Source: an uncultured Selenomonas sp.
Lineage (GTDB): Bacteria > Bacillota > Negativicutes > Selenomonadales > Selenomonadaceae
Assembly (NCBI GenBank): GCA_905373085.1
Contig: CAJPRR010000002.1
Coordinates: 1-51,372, forward strand
DNA length: 51,372 nt
Direction: 5' to 3'
Shown here: positions 24,574 to 34,099 of the stretch, piece after piece
Numbering within the stretch: position 1 is the first letter of the stretch
Layout of the letters: each line of letters starts with the position of its first letter
Notes under the pieces: generated by a model
Databases searched by the model: none
What the model was told of the DNA's origin: nothing
Seen by the model: the letters and a program-made list of their open reading frames with translations, nothing else
Translations under genes and position numbers: made by a program

Positions 24574-27198
24574 TTAAGCAAGCTGTTCCGTAAGAACCTT
24601 TTCGGCTTCCTGCAAAGCTTCCGGCATCTTGGCGGGGTTCTTGCCGCCTGCCTGCGCCATCTCTTTTCGTCCGCCGCCGCCGCCGCCAACGATTTTAGCT
24701 GCCGCCTTGACCATGTTGCCCGCATGAGCGCCCTTTGCCACAGCTGTGTCACTCGCCTTCGCCACGAGGCTGACCTTTCCTTCGTGCGCGGCGGCAAGCA
24801 CGACCACGCCGCTTTCCAGACGATCGAGCAGCATGTCGGCAATCTTTCGCAGATCGTCGATATTATCGGCTTCAACGATGCCCGAAGCAAAGGAAAGATC
24901 TTTTATCCGCTTCTTCTGCGCGAGCAGCGTATCGACATCTCCCATAGCGCGTTCTTTCGTGAAAGAAGCGATTTCCTGCTTGAGCTTCTTATTCTCCGCC
25001 AATGCGCTCTCAATATGGGAAACAAGTTCATCATCGCGGCATTTGAACGCGTGCGCGGCTGCGGCGAGAGTCTCCGCCTTCTCATTCATGTAGTCGATAG
25101 CCGCCTTGCCTGTCAAAGCCTCGATGCGGCGCACGCCAGAAGCGACGCCTGTCTCGCTGATAATCTTAAACATGCCAATCTCGCCGATGTTTTTCACATG
25201 CGAGCCGCCGCAGAGCTCTATGCTGAAATCCGGCACAAAGACGACGCGCACGACATCGCCGTACTTCTCACCGAAAAGCGCCATAGCGCCGAGTTTCTTC
25301 GCCTTGTCGATTTCCATCTGTGCGATTTCCACAGGCTTTGCCATGAGAATCTGCTCATTGACCAAGCGCTCCACTTCCTGCAACTGCAGCGCCGTCACAG
25401 GCTCGAAATTGGAGAAGTCGAAGCGCAGGCGCTCGGGCATGACCAAGGAGCCGGCCTGATTGACCTGATCGCCGACGACACGCTTCAAGGCGGCCTGCAA
25501 AAGATGCGTCGCCGTATGGTTGCGCGCCGACGACAGCTTCTTCATCCAATCAATCCGGATGGAAATATGGTCGCCAACCTTCAACATGCCCTCTTCAACA
25601 TAGCCGATATGATAAACCGTGCCGTCGGGAAGTTTCTTGGTGTTGGCAACCTGCACGCGGCCGAATTCCGTCTCCAGAAGTCCGGCATCGCCGACCTGAC
25701 CGCCTCCTTCTGCATAAAAAGGCGTCGCCTGCAGGATGATGCCCGCCTCCTCGCCGTCGGCAAGCTCATCGACGAGAACGCCGTCCTTCCAGATGGCGAC
25801 GACGGTCGATTCTGTCGCATTTTCATCGACACACAGATGTGACGTATCAATGCCCGAGAGGTCGGGTACGGCGACGCGCTGATTTTCCTGCCGCGCGGCA
25901 CGGGCACGCTCGCGCTGCTTCGCCATCGCTTTCTCGAAGGAATCTTTGTCGAGTTCCATTTCGTTTTCGTGCAGGATCTCGTCAGTGACTTCCCATGGGA
26001 AACCGTACGTATCGTAGAGCTTGAAGCCGATTTCACCAGGAAGCACCTTTTTGCCTTCTCGCTTCAAGTCCTCAATATGACCGTTCAAGAGTTCCATGCC
26101 CTGTGCAAGCGTCGCCGCGAAGCGATCCTCTTCAATGCTGATGACTTTTTTGATGTATTCTTTCTTCTCAGCAAGTTCTTCAAAGTCCGCTGCACCCTTG
26201 TAGATTTGGGCAACGGCGTCAATCGCGCCTTCCAAGAACTTGTCATGGATGCCGAGGATGCGCCCGTGGCGCACAGCGCGGCGCAGGATGCGGCGCAGAA
26301 CATAGCCGCGGCCCTCGTTTGACGGCAGAATGCCGTCCATGATCATGATCGCCATGCTGCGCGCATGGTCAGCAATGACCTTGAGCGAGACGTCCTTCTC
26401 CGTATTTTCGCCATAAACGACGCCAGATACCTTCGAGGCATATTCGATGATGGGAAAGAGCAAATCCGTCTCGAAGTTCGTCTTCTTATTCTGCAGCACG
26501 GAAGCCAATCGCTCAAGACCGCATCCCGTATCAATATTCTTGTGCTCAAGAGGATTGTACTGACCGTCTTCCGTGCGGTCAAACTGCGTAAAGACGAGAT
26601 TCCAGATTTCGAGGTAGCGGTCACAATCACAGCCGACAGCACAGTCCGGGCTGCCGCAGCCGCGCTCTTCGCCAAGGTCGATGTAGATTTCCGAATCAGG
26701 ACCGCACGGGCCGGGGCCGATCTCCCAGAAGTTGTCATCGAGTTTCACGATATGATCCTGCGGGAAGCCGGGCTGCTCTCTCCAGATGGCGGCTGCTTCA
26801 TCGTCCTTCGGATAGACCGTGACCCAAAGCTTTTCCTTCGGCAAATCCAAGACATCCGTCAGGAACTCCCACGCCCAGGGAATCGCCTCTTTTTTGAAAT
26901 AATCTCCAAAAGAGAAGTTGCCGAGCATTTCAAAATACGTCTGATGACGCGCCGTGCGTCCGACGTTCTCAATATCTCCCGTACGTACACAGCGCTGGCT
27001 CGTCGTGATGCGCGTGCGCGGCGGCTTCATCTTGCCCGTAAAGAACGGCTTGAACGGCGCCATGCCCGCGCCGATCATCAAGAGCGTCGGATCGTTTGCA
27101 GGGATGAGCGAAGCGCTCGGCAAACGCAGATGCCCCTTCTTTTCCGCAAAGAACTGCAAATACGCTTCTCGCAATTCATTTCCTGTCATGTATTTCAA
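24574..27198 (-). CDS. alaS: Alanyl-tRNA synthetase
   Basis: 874 residues, normal length. The class II catalytic core (RTGDIENVG, TYFEMLGNFSFGDYFK) is at the N-terminus. The editing domain carries HTATHLL, and CGGSHVKN provides the zinc ligands. A Gly-rich C-Ala domain (GGGGGGRKEMAQAGG) follows. It charges tRNA-Ala and hydrolyses mischarged Ser/Gly. It is preceded by a putative extended -10 promoter. The 5' region of about 80 bases is too short for a T-box and shows no T-box consensus. Confidence 0.97.
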   Translation of the reverse strand: MKYMTGNELREAYLQFFAEKKGHLRLPSASLIPANDPTLLMIGAGMAPFKPFFTGKMKPPRTRITTSQRCVRTGDIENVGRTARHQTYFEMLGNFSFGDYFKKEAIPWAWEFLTDVLDLPKEKLWVTVYPKDDEAAAIWREQPGFPQDHIVKLDDNFWEIGPGPCGPDSEIYIDLGEERGCGSPDCAVGCDCDRYLEIWNLVFTQFDRTEDGQYNPLEHKNIDTGCGLERLASVLQNKKTNFETDLLFPIIEYASKVSGVVYGENTEKDVSLKVIADHARSMAIMIMDGILPSNEGRGYVLRRILRRAVRHGRILGIHDKFLEGAIDAVAQIYKGAADFEELAEKKEYIKKVISIEEDRFAATLAQGMELLNGHIEDLKREGKKVLPGEIGFKLYDTYGFPWEVTDEILHENEMELDKDSFEKAMAKQRERARAARQENQRVAVPDLSGIDTSHLCVDENATESTVVAIWKDGVLVDELADGEEAGIILQATPFYAEGGGQVGDAGLLETEFGRVQVANTKKLPDGTVYHIGYVEEGMLKVGDHISIRIDWMKKLSSARNHTATHLLQAALKRVVGDQVNQAGSLVMPERLRFDFSNFEPVTALQLQEVERLVNEQILMAKPVEIAQMEIDKAKKLGAMALFGEKYGDVVRVVFVPDFSIELCGGSHVKNIGEIGMFKIISETGVASGVRRIEALTGKAAIDYMNEKAETLAAAAHAFKCRDDELVSHIESALAENKKLKQEIASFTKERAMGDVDTLLAQKKRIKDLSFASGIVEADNIDDLRKIADMLLDRLESGVVVLAAAHEGKVSLVAKASDTAVAKGAHAGNMVKAAAKIVGGGGGGRKEMAQAGGKNPAKMPEALQEAEKVLTEQLA

Positions 27199-27282
27199 AA
27201 GAACCTACCTCCATCAGAGATTACGTCAAGCTTGAACAAATTCCGCTTGGGATTCATTAGCCCGACCTCGTACTAACAAACA

Positions 27283-27288
27283 ATTATA
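27283..27288 (-). promoter_or_regulatory. Extended -10 promoter for alaS
   Basis: TGCTATAAT on the minus strand is an extended -10 element, with TATAAT at 27288-27283. No clear -35 is seen. It lies 85 bases upstream of alaS, just after ligA. Confidence 0.5.
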
Positions 27289-27331
27289 GCATAGCCTGAC
27301 ACGATTGTTCCAGTGTTTTCAGTATGCGATG

Positions 27332-29341
27332 TCAAATATGGTCGATCAAATGCAGAAGTTCTTCCTCCGTCAAGATTCGGACGCCCAGCTGCTCCGCCTT
27401 CTGCAGCTTGCTGCCGGCATTTTCTCCCGCGACGAGGCAGTCCGTCTTCTTGGACACAGAACTTGTCACGCGTCCGCCGTGTTGCTCGATCAACTCCGTG
27501 ATTTCCCTGCGCCCGAAATGACGCAGCGTGCCCGTGACGACGAAGCTCATATCGGCGAGTTCGTCGCCCTGTGCTGCACGCTCTTGTACTGCCGTCGCGA
27601 CACCGAGCTGCTGCAGTTCGCGGCAAATCTTTGCATTGCCTTCGTTTTGGAAATACGAGCGGATGGCAGCGACGCTCGTTTCGCCCATATCACGCACTGC
27701 GAGAATCGCTTCATCGGATGCATTTTCCAAAGCCTCCAAGGTCTTGAAATGCTGCATGAGAGCGGCAGCTGCCGCCTTGCCGATGCCGGGGATACCGAGT
27801 CCCGTCAAAAGACGCTGCGGTTCGTTCTTCTTTGCCTCTTCGATGGCTGCAAGCAGCTTATCCGTGTTTTTTTCCTTGCCGACAACGCCTTGGGAAATCA
27901 GCTCTTCCCGATGCTCCTTCAAGCGGAAGATGTCGACGATCGTGTGAAGGAAACCTTTTTCAATCAAGGCGGCGATGTTCTTTTCGCCCAAGCCCTTGAT
28001 GTCCATGGCGTCGCGGCTCACAAAATTCAGGATGTGGCTCTCCACCTGCGCCGGACATGCTTGATTGATGCACTTGACGTCGGCGGAATCCGCCTCTCTC
28101 TCGGCCTTTGCGCCGCAGACGGGGCAGCGATCGCCGATCTTGAACGGCTCCGTTCCCTCGGGGCGTTTCTCCTTTACGACCGCCTTGATCTTCGGAATGA
28201 TCTCCCCCGACTTGTAGACGACGACGGTATCGCCTACGCGCACATCGAGATCGTCGATGAAATCCTGATTGTGCAGCGTCGCGCGCTCGACTGTCGTACC
28301 GCAAAGGCGGATGGGATCGAACGTCGCCGTCGGCGTGATGCGCCCCGTCCGGCCGACAGAAAGCGTGATGCTGCGCACGACGCTTTCCTTTTCCTCGGGC
28401 GGATACTTGTAAGCGATCGCCCAGCGCGGCGCCTTGGAAGTCGCGCCAAGGCTCTCCCTTTGCGAAAAATCATTGAGTTTGACGACAGCGCCGTCGATGT
28501 CGTAGGGCAGATCGCCGCGCGAGGCGCCGATCTGCTCGATGGCGTCCCAGACCTCCTCTGCCGTGCGGCAGACATGATAGGCATGAATGACCTTGATGCC
28601 CTGCCGTTTCATGAAGTCGTAGGCTTCGACATGCGTTTGAAATTCCTTGCCGCGCACCGCCTGCAGATTGAACACGAAGAGGGACAGCCCCCTCTCCTTC
28701 GTGATGCGGCTGTCGAGTTGGCGCAGAGTGCCCGCCGCACAGTTGCGCGGATTGGCAAAAAGCTTCAGCCCGAGAAGCTGACGCCTCTCGTTGACCGCCT
28801 CAAATGCCGCCTTCGTCATGTAGACCTCGCCGCGCACCTCGAAGTAAGGCAGCGGCTCCTTGAGCTTCTGCACGACGTCTTTGATGACCTTGGCATTTTC
28901 CGTGACGTCCTCGCCCTGCACGATGCCGTCGCCGCGCGTGATGGCACGGCTCAGCATCCCGTTTTCATAGCGCAGGGCAAGCGAAAGTCCGTCGATCTTT
29001 TCTTCGACGACGAACACAGGATTTTCCATGTGCGCCCCTATATCGCGCACGAAGGCTTCGATTTCCTCGCGAGAGAATACATCCTGCAGGGAAAGCATCG
29101 GCACGTCGTGGCGCACGAGCGTGCCTGCCGTGCGCTTCGCCGTACCGCCGACCTTCTGCGTCGGCGAGTTTTCCGTGATAAGCTCGGGGTATTCCCTTTC
29201 AAGCGCCTTAAGCCGCAGCATAAGCTGATCGTATTCATAATCGCTGATTTCGGGATTGTCGTCGTTGTAATAGCGCACATTGTGGTGACGTATCGTGCGC
29301 CGCAGCTGTGCAAGCTCTTTTTTGACTTCTTGAATATCCAT
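27332..29341 (-). CDS. ligA: NAD-dependent DNA ligase LigA
   Basis: 669 residues from ATG 29341 with GAGG 5 bases upstream. The Ia domain includes VRYYNDDNPEISDYEYDQLM (YY and DYxYD). The adenylation KIDG follows (Lys at about residue 115), then the OB fold, a four-Cys zinc finger (CPVCGAK...CINQACPAQ), helix-hairpin-helix repeats and a BRCT domain (DMSFVVTGTL). It seals nicks using NAD. It starts 7 bases after pcrA and is co-transcribed with it, a common Firmicute arrangement. Confidence 0.97.
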   Translation of the reverse strand: MDIQEVKKELAQLRRTIRHHNVRYYNDDNPEISDYEYDQLMLRLKALEREYPELITENSPTQKVGGTAKRTAGTLVRHDVPMLSLQDVFSREEIEAFVRDIGAHMENPVFVVEEKIDGLSLALRYENGMLSRAITRGDGIVQGEDVTENAKVIKDVVQKLKEPLPYFEVRGEVYMTKAAFEAVNERRQLLGLKLFANPRNCAAGTLRQLDSRITKERGLSLFVFNLQAVRGKEFQTHVEAYDFMKRQGIKVIHAYHVCRTAEEVWDAIEQIGASRGDLPYDIDGAVVKLNDFSQRESLGATSKAPRWAIAYKYPPEEKESVVRSITLSVGRTGRITPTATFDPIRLCGTTVERATLHNQDFIDDLDVRVGDTVVVYKSGEIIPKIKAVVKEKRPEGTEPFKIGDRCPVCGAKAEREADSADVKCINQACPAQVESHILNFVSRDAMDIKGLGEKNIAALIEKGFLHTIVDIFRLKEHREELISQGVVGKEKNTDKLLAAIEEAKKNEPQRLLTGLGIPGIGKAAAAALMQHFKTLEALENASDEAILAVRDMGETSVAAIRSYFQNEGNAKICRELQQLGVATAVQERAAQGDELADMSFVVTGTLRHFGRREITELIEQHGGRVTSSVSKKTDCLVAGENAGSKLQKAEQLGVRILTEEELLHLIDHI

Positions 29342-29348
29342 ACGAACC

Positions 29349-31616
29349 TCAGACTTTCTCGATGGGAGCATACTTCTGCATGAGTCCCTTGATGCCGATT
29401 TGCGGGAAGGCGATCTTCAGCTCGACTTCTTCGCCTTCGCCCTTGACCGAGACGACTGTGCCGACGCCCCACTTGCCATGACGAGCCTTGTCGCCCGCAT
29501 GCCATGCCACTTCCATGCTCGGGCGAATTGCGGCGGACGCGGAAGGACGTGCCTCGCGAGGGGAAGAAGGTACAGGCGAAGGCGATGCAGAAGAAGCTGT
29601 CGTCCGCTGCAAGCTTTGCAGAATCTCGAAGGCGGACTGCGGCCTCCCCATGCCCCGCGACTCTAAAAATGCGCTCCGCTCAAAAGCCTGTGCCTTTTCC
29701 AAATACGTTTCGGGAATCTCCGCGAGGAATCTCGACGGCGGATAGACATTCCCTTTGCCGTAAAGCGTCCGATAGCGCGCGTAGCTCAAGTAGAGCTTGC
29801 GTTCAGCGCGCGTGATGCCGACATAGCAGGTGCGGCGTTCTTCCTCGATTTCGCTCGGCTCAAGCAGCGTGCGCGCATGGGGAAAGATTCCCTCCTCCAT
29901 GCCCACGAGAAAGACGACGGGGAACTCCAAGCCCTTTGCCGAATGAAGCGTCATGAGCGTCACGCGGTCGTCCTCCATGTTCGCCGTATCGACATCGGAG
30001 ACGAGTGCGATCTGATTGAGGAAATTTTCCAAAGTCGGCTCTTCCTCCGTCTTTTCAAACTCTCGCGCCACGCCGATGAATTCGCGCAAGTTCTCGATGC
30101 GCGTCTGCACCTCGGGCGTATCCTGCTTCTCCAAGTCCTTGATATAACCTGTATCGTCAAGCAAGGCTTCGATGAAGGAAGAAAGCGGCATAGCGGCAAG
30201 TTTGCCCATGAGGTCGAAGAGAAGCGCGGCGAAGGCTTCGAGCAGATTCTTCGTGCGCGTCTTGAATCCCATGGCTTCGAGCGCTTCGGGACTCGACAGG
30301 ACATCGAAGAGGGCTTCTTCATGCATGGCGGCATACTCCGTGAGCTTGGCGATCGTCGAGGCGCCGATGCCGCGCTTGGGCACGTTGATGATGCGCAGGA
30401 GGCTCACGGCGTCAAACGGGTTGTAGAGGACGTGCAGATAGGCAATGATGTCCTTGATCTCCATGCGGTCGTAGAACTTCAAGCCGCCGACCATCGTATA
30501 GGGAATCCCCGCCGCCATCATGGCTTCTTCGAGGACGCGCGACTGCGCATTCGTGCGGTAAAGCACGGCGATGTCGCCATAATCGACGGAAAAGAGCGTC
30601 TTCTGCTTCTGCACGGCATCTACGACGAATCTTGCCTCGTCGCGCTCGTCATTCGCCTGATAAAGGGCGATCTTCTCCCCTACGGCGTTTTCCGTCCAGA
30701 GCTTCTTCGGCTTGCGGTTCTCATTGTTTTGGATGACGGCATTGGCTGCGGCCAAGATATTCTTCGTCGAGCGATAATTTTGCTCAAGCTTGATCGTCTT
30801 CGCCTCGGGGAAATCCTTCTCGAAATTCAAGATGTTGCTGATGTCCGCGCCGCGCCAGCCGTAGATGGACTGATCGGCGTCGCCGACGACGCAGAGATTG
30901 TGATGACTGCCTGCCAGAAGCGTCGTGAGCCTGTACTGTGCGCCGTTCGTATCCTGATATTCGTCGATGAGGATGTAGCGGAAACGCTGCTGATACTTTT
31001 GACGCAGTTCGTCGTTATTTTCCAGAAGGCCAACGGCGAGCAGCAGGAGATCGTCAAAATCCAAGGCGTTGTTCTCGCGCAGCTTCTTGTCATACAGGCT
31101 GAAAAGCTCCGCAATCTTCTTCGCATGGAACGTATCCGCCTGCCGCGCGTAGGCGCGCGGGCCGAGCATGAGATTCTTCGCGTTCGATATGGCGTTCTGC
31201 ACCTTTGCGGGAGCGAATTGCTTGTCATCGAGATTCAGCTCCTTGAGGCATGCCTTGATGACGGTCTTGGAATCTGACGTATCGTAGATGACGAAATTTT
31301 TCTTGTAGACTTCGCCCGCTTCAATCTCGCGCCGCAGAAAGCGTGCGCAGAACGAATGAAAGGTGCTGAGCCAGACATCCTTGCCCAAGCCGCCGATCAT
31401 GCGATCGACGCGCTCGCGCATCTCTGCCGCCGCCTTGTTCGTGAACGTGATTGCCAAGATGCCGTAGGGCGGCACGCCGTGCGCCAAGAGATTGGCGATG
31501 CGGCAGGTGAGCACCTTCGTCTTGCCCGAACCGGCGCCCGCCATGATGAGCAGCGGGCCGTCGATATGTGCGACAGCTTCCCGCTGCATGGGATTCAAGC
31601 CCTGAAAAATATCCAC
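29349..31616 (-). CDS. pcrA: ATP-dependent DNA helicase PcrA/UvrD
   Basis: 755 residues from GTG 31616, chosen because GAGG lies 8 bases upstream and the protein then begins MDIFQGLNPMQREAVAHIDG. The Q-motif, AGAGSGKT (26-33), DEYQDTN, GDADQSIYGWRGAD, and the C-terminal LMTLHSAKGLEFPVVFLVGM are superfamily 1A helicase motifs. A C-terminal Tudor-like segment (GDKARHGKWGVGTVVSV) is typical of PcrA. It unwinds DNA in repair and replication-conflict resolution and is coupled to ligA. Confidence 0.97.
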   Translation of the reverse strand: MDIFQGLNPMQREAVAHIDGPLLIMAGAGSGKTKVLTCRIANLLAHGVPPYGILAITFTNKAAAEMRERVDRMIGGLGKDVWLSTFHSFCARFLRREIEAGEVYKKNFVIYDTSDSKTVIKACLKELNLDDKQFAPAKVQNAISNAKNLMLGPRAYARQADTFHAKKIAELFSLYDKKLRENNALDFDDLLLLAVGLLENNDELRQKYQQRFRYILIDEYQDTNGAQYRLTTLLAGSHHNLCVVGDADQSIYGWRGADISNILNFEKDFPEAKTIKLEQNYRSTKNILAAANAVIQNNENRKPKKLWTENAVGEKIALYQANDERDEARFVVDAVQKQKTLFSVDYGDIAVLYRTNAQSRVLEEAMMAAGIPYTMVGGLKFYDRMEIKDIIAYLHVLYNPFDAVSLLRIINVPKRGIGASTIAKLTEYAAMHEEALFDVLSSPEALEAMGFKTRTKNLLEAFAALLFDLMGKLAAMPLSSFIEALLDDTGYIKDLEKQDTPEVQTRIENLREFIGVAREFEKTEEEPTLENFLNQIALVSDVDTANMEDDRVTLMTLHSAKGLEFPVVFLVGMEEGIFPHARTLLEPSEIEEERRTCYVGITRAERKLYLSYARYRTLYGKGNVYPPSRFLAEIPETYLEKAQAFERSAFLESRGMGRPQSAFEILQSLQRTTASSASPSPVPSSPREARPSASAAIRPSMEVAWHAGDKARHGKWGVGTVVSVKGEGEEVELKIAFPQIGIKGLMQKYAPIEKV

Positions 31617-31665
31617 TGTATCAACCTCGCAAACATCAGCAGCATACATGTTTGATTGCAGCAAA

Positions 31666-31703
31666 GGAAACGGCTGCCGCAGACATACTGCAGCAGCCGT
31701 TCC
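31666..31703 (-). terminator. Terminator after the CBS pyrophosphatase
   Basis: A stem of about 16 bp (GGAACGGCTGC...GCAGCCGTTTCC, one mismatch) with a short loop lies 16 bases after the pyrophosphatase stop. On the minus strand a T-rich tail TTTCCTTTG follows. It separates this gene from pcrA. Confidence 0.8.
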
Positions 31704-31718
31704 TGCCTTTTACAGCTC

Positions 31719-33368
31719 TCACTGCTTCTTGATCAATTTGACGGCTTCCGAAAGGGGCGGAATGATCTGCTTCTTGCGCGACATGACGCCGGGCAGATAG
31801 ATATGCGTGCCGCTGGCATCCTTGTGGAACGCCTCGCCGATCAACGTCTTGGGCGATCCCACATAAAGCAGGTACGTCCCTTCGGCGATGATGTCCGTGA
31901 CCATGACGAGGCTCATATCGTAGCCTTCCTTCTTGCAGACGTCCGCCATGCTCTTGACAATTTCCGCCTCGATGTCCATGACTTCCTTCGTGTCCATGAC
32001 GGAAATCTGGCTGACGATGATGCGGTAATCGCCGATCTGGAATTCCTTCATATCGTTCTTGGTGATTTCCAAGGGCGACATGTTGCCGATGCCCGAACCC
32101 GCCTTGAGCATTGCCATGCCATATTCCATGATGTCGACGCCGGCAATCTCCGCCAGGCGTTCCGCCGTCTTCTTGTCGTAGGGCGTGCAAGTCGGCGACT
32201 TGAAGAGCACCGTATCGGAAAGAATCGCCGAGAGGAGCAGTCCTGCGATCGACGGCGGGATGTCGACATCCCTGTGCCAGTGCATGTTCGCCACGATCGT
32301 CGCCGTGCAGCCCACAGGCTCCTGACGCGTGAAGATCGGCTCGCTCGTCTGGATGCCGCCGAGGCGGTGATGATCGATAATCTCAAGAATCTTCGCTTCC
32401 TCGATGCCCTCGACTGCCTGTCCGCGCTCATTGTGGTCAACCAAGATGACGCGCTCGCGCTCCGGCACCATGAGCATGTCCTTGCTCACGAGCCCGACGA
32501 GCTTGCCGTTTTCCACGACGGGATAATTGCGGTAGCTGTATTGCTCCATCGTTCCCTTGATGTCGCTCAGGAGGTCGAGCGGCTTGAAGGCGACGATCTC
32601 GTCCTGCATGATGCGCTTGACAGGCACGCACTGGTTGATGAGCCGCGCGCAAGTGTAGGTGTCATAGGGCGTGTTGATGATGAGCATGTGGCGCTCCTCG
32701 GCTTCCTCGATGACGCCCGGCGACACCCTGCCGTTGCCCGTGACGATCATGCAGTCGATTCCCTGCTTCAGGCAGTCAATCAGAGTCTCGTCCCTGCGGT
32801 CGCCGATGAGGACGACATCGTGCTCCTTGACGACATCCTGAATCATGCTGATGCTGCCAGCCGCGATGCGCACATTGCCGCGAATTTTGCCGCCCTCGTC
32901 GCCGTTGACGATGACCTCGCCGTCAATGACGCGGATCACATCGCGGAAGGAGACGCCCGCGTCGGCGAGATTCTGCATGCTGAGTTCCTTGAAATAGCGC
33001 TGTGCGAGATCGCTGACGGTCACGATGCCGATGAGCCGCTCATCCTTGTCGACGACGGGAACAGACTTCAGATCGCTTTCACGCATGATTTCGCCGAGAT
33101 GACGCAGGCTGTCCGTTTCTCTGACGACGGTCTTGCAGTCGAGCGTGATGTCCTTCACGCGCGGATAGAGATCGGTGATGAGAAGCGGCTGTTCCACGTG
33201 GAAGTGATTCAAAGCAAACTTCGTCTCCTCGTTGACCTTTCCCGCGCGCGCCGGCACAACATTCTCGCCCATCGCCTGCTTCAGATGCGCATAGCCGATT
33301 GCAGAGCAAATGGAATCTGTATCCGGATTGCGATGCCCTATCGTATAAATCGGTTTCGTATTTTTCAT
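31719..33368 (-). CDS. ppaC: CBS-domain Mn-dependent inorganic pyrophosphatase (family II)
   Basis: 549 residues from ATG 33368 (GGGAGGG upstream). The DHH domain begins IGHRNPDTDSICSA (His12, Asp16, Asp18). It is interrupted after about residue 65 by CBS1, a DRTGG segment (about 130-235) and CBS2 (about 245-295). The catalytic part resumes with VDHNE and EIIDHHRLGG, followed by DHHA2. This domain order is the nucleotide-regulated CBS-PPase, in which AMP/ADP inhibit and ATP or diadenosine polyphosphates activate. It hydrolyses pyrophosphate to phosphate. Confidence 0.95.
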   Translation of the reverse strand: MKNTKPIYTIGHRNPDTDSICSAIGYAHLKQAMGENVVPARAGKVNEETKFALNHFHVEQPLLITDLYPRVKDITLDCKTVVRETDSLRHLGEIMRESDLKSVPVVDKDERLIGIVTVSDLAQRYFKELSMQNLADAGVSFRDVIRVIDGEVIVNGDEGGKIRGNVRIAAGSISMIQDVVKEHDVVLIGDRRDETLIDCLKQGIDCMIVTGNGRVSPGVIEEAEERHMLIINTPYDTYTCARLINQCVPVKRIMQDEIVAFKPLDLLSDIKGTMEQYSYRNYPVVENGKLVGLVSKDMLMVPERERVILVDHNERGQAVEGIEEAKILEIIDHHRLGGIQTSEPIFTRQEPVGCTATIVANMHWHRDVDIPPSIAGLLLSAILSDTVLFKSPTCTPYDKKTAERLAEIAGVDIMEYGMAMLKAGSGIGNMSPLEITKNDMKEFQIGDYRIIVSQISVMDTKEVMDIEAEIVKSMADVCKKEGYDMSLVMVTDIIAEGTYLLYVGSPKTLIGEAFHKDASGTHIYLPGVMSRKKQIIPPLSEAVKLIKKQ

Positions 33369-33411
33369 CGAAAAGAACCCTCCCGTTCTCAGATGATATA
33401 TGATGGTTTCC

Positions 33412-33441
33412 ATTATATCCTACGATACACACGAAAAGCAA
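33412..33441 (-). promoter_or_regulatory. Promoter for the CBS pyrophosphatase
   Basis: TTGCTT (33441-33436) and TATAAT (33417-33412) on the minus strand are 18 bases apart. It begins inside the tail of the upstream terminator hairpin and lies 44 bases before the gene. Confidence 0.65.
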
Positions 33442-33445
33442 GCCC

Positions 33446-33480
33446 GCATCGGCAAGATAGAAATCATATCTTGCCGATGC
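33446..33480 (-). terminator. Terminator of the his operon
   Basis: A perfect 14-bp stem (33480-33467 with 33459-33446) and 7-base loop includes the stop codon of the SagB-like gene. A T-containing tail (CTTGCTTTT) follows on the minus strand. Confidence 0.8.
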
Positions 33481-34099
33481 AGGCTGCATGTACGATCTTT
33501 TTCTCCTCACCGTCGAGCAGGAGCGAGCGATGCAGCGCCGCCTCATCGAAGCGGCCGACGGCGCACGCGCCCAAGCCCAGTGCCTGAGCCGTCAGATAGA
33601 GATTCTGCCCGATATGACCGGCATCGAGACAGATGTACTCGTAGACCCTGCGCCCGTACGTGCGAATGCCGCGCACGATGTCTGCGACCCAGAGGAAGAT
33701 TGCCGCGCTTTGACGCACCATTGCCTGCTGCTCGAAGGCGGCAAGCATTTCCTCTGGAGCATCTTCAGAAAGAGTCAAACGCTTCAGTGCATGTTCCACA
33801 GGCATAAATTGATAAAAGTCTGTGGGCACATCTTCTGCGTTCTGCAGATACAACAGGGTTGTCAACGGATGGAGCGCCGCTGCCGACGGGACATTGCGCA
33901 GCGTGCGCCCTCCTTCTGCGACCATCTTGACGCCCTGCGTGCACCATAAGAGATAAGAAAGCTCCTGCAAGGACAGAGCCTCCGCCGTGTACTGCCTGCG
34001 GCTTGCGCGAAGTTCAATAAGCTCCAGGAAGTTGATTTCCCGGTCAGGCAGGAGGTCAGGTTCGGGCAGCTGCAGGACATCGCCCTTTCCCTCACACAT
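33464..34099 (-). CDS. SagB/ThcOx-type nitroreductase-fold oxidoreductase
   Basis: 211 residues. LRASRRQYTAEALSLQELSYLLWCTQGVK and RNVPSAAALHPL are the FMN-binding signatures of the SagB-like nitroreductase family. IGQNLYLTAQALGLGACAVGRFDE is the conserved helix and strand. Relatives dehydrogenate thiazolines in peptide antibiotics or reduce quinones/nitro compounds, but standalone small members are uncharacterised. No precursor peptide or cyclodehydratase gene lies nearby. Its ATG overlaps the hisIE stop by 8 bases and it is the last gene of the his transcript. The gene ends inside the terminator stem. Confidence 0.85.
   Translation of the reverse strand: MCEGKGDVLQLPEPDLLPDREINFLELIELRASRRQYTAEALSLQELSYLLWCTQGVKMVAEGGRTLRNVPSAAALHPLTTLLYLQNAEDVPTDFYQFMPVEHALKRLTLSEDAPEEMLAAFEQQAMVRQSAAIFLWVADIVRGIRTYGRRVYEYICLDAGHIGQNLYLTAQALGLGACAVGRFDEAALHRSLLLDGEEKKIVHAACIGKI

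Noticed and set aside
27199..27331. Possible T-box upstream of alaS
   Set aside because: The leader is only about 80 bases and shows no T-box consensus or specifier stem.
27305..29383. A 692-residue open frame on the plus strand
   Set aside because: It is antisense to ligA and has no recognisable motifs.
31656..33587. A 643-residue open frame on the plus strand
   Set aside because: It is antisense to the CBS pyrophosphatase, with His/Asp/Arg-rich shadow composition and no recognised domain.
33464..34099. RiPP (thiazole/oxazole peptide) biosynthesis locus
   Set aside because: A SagB-like protein alone is not evidence; no cyclodehydratase, precursor peptide or transporter of that kind is nearby.
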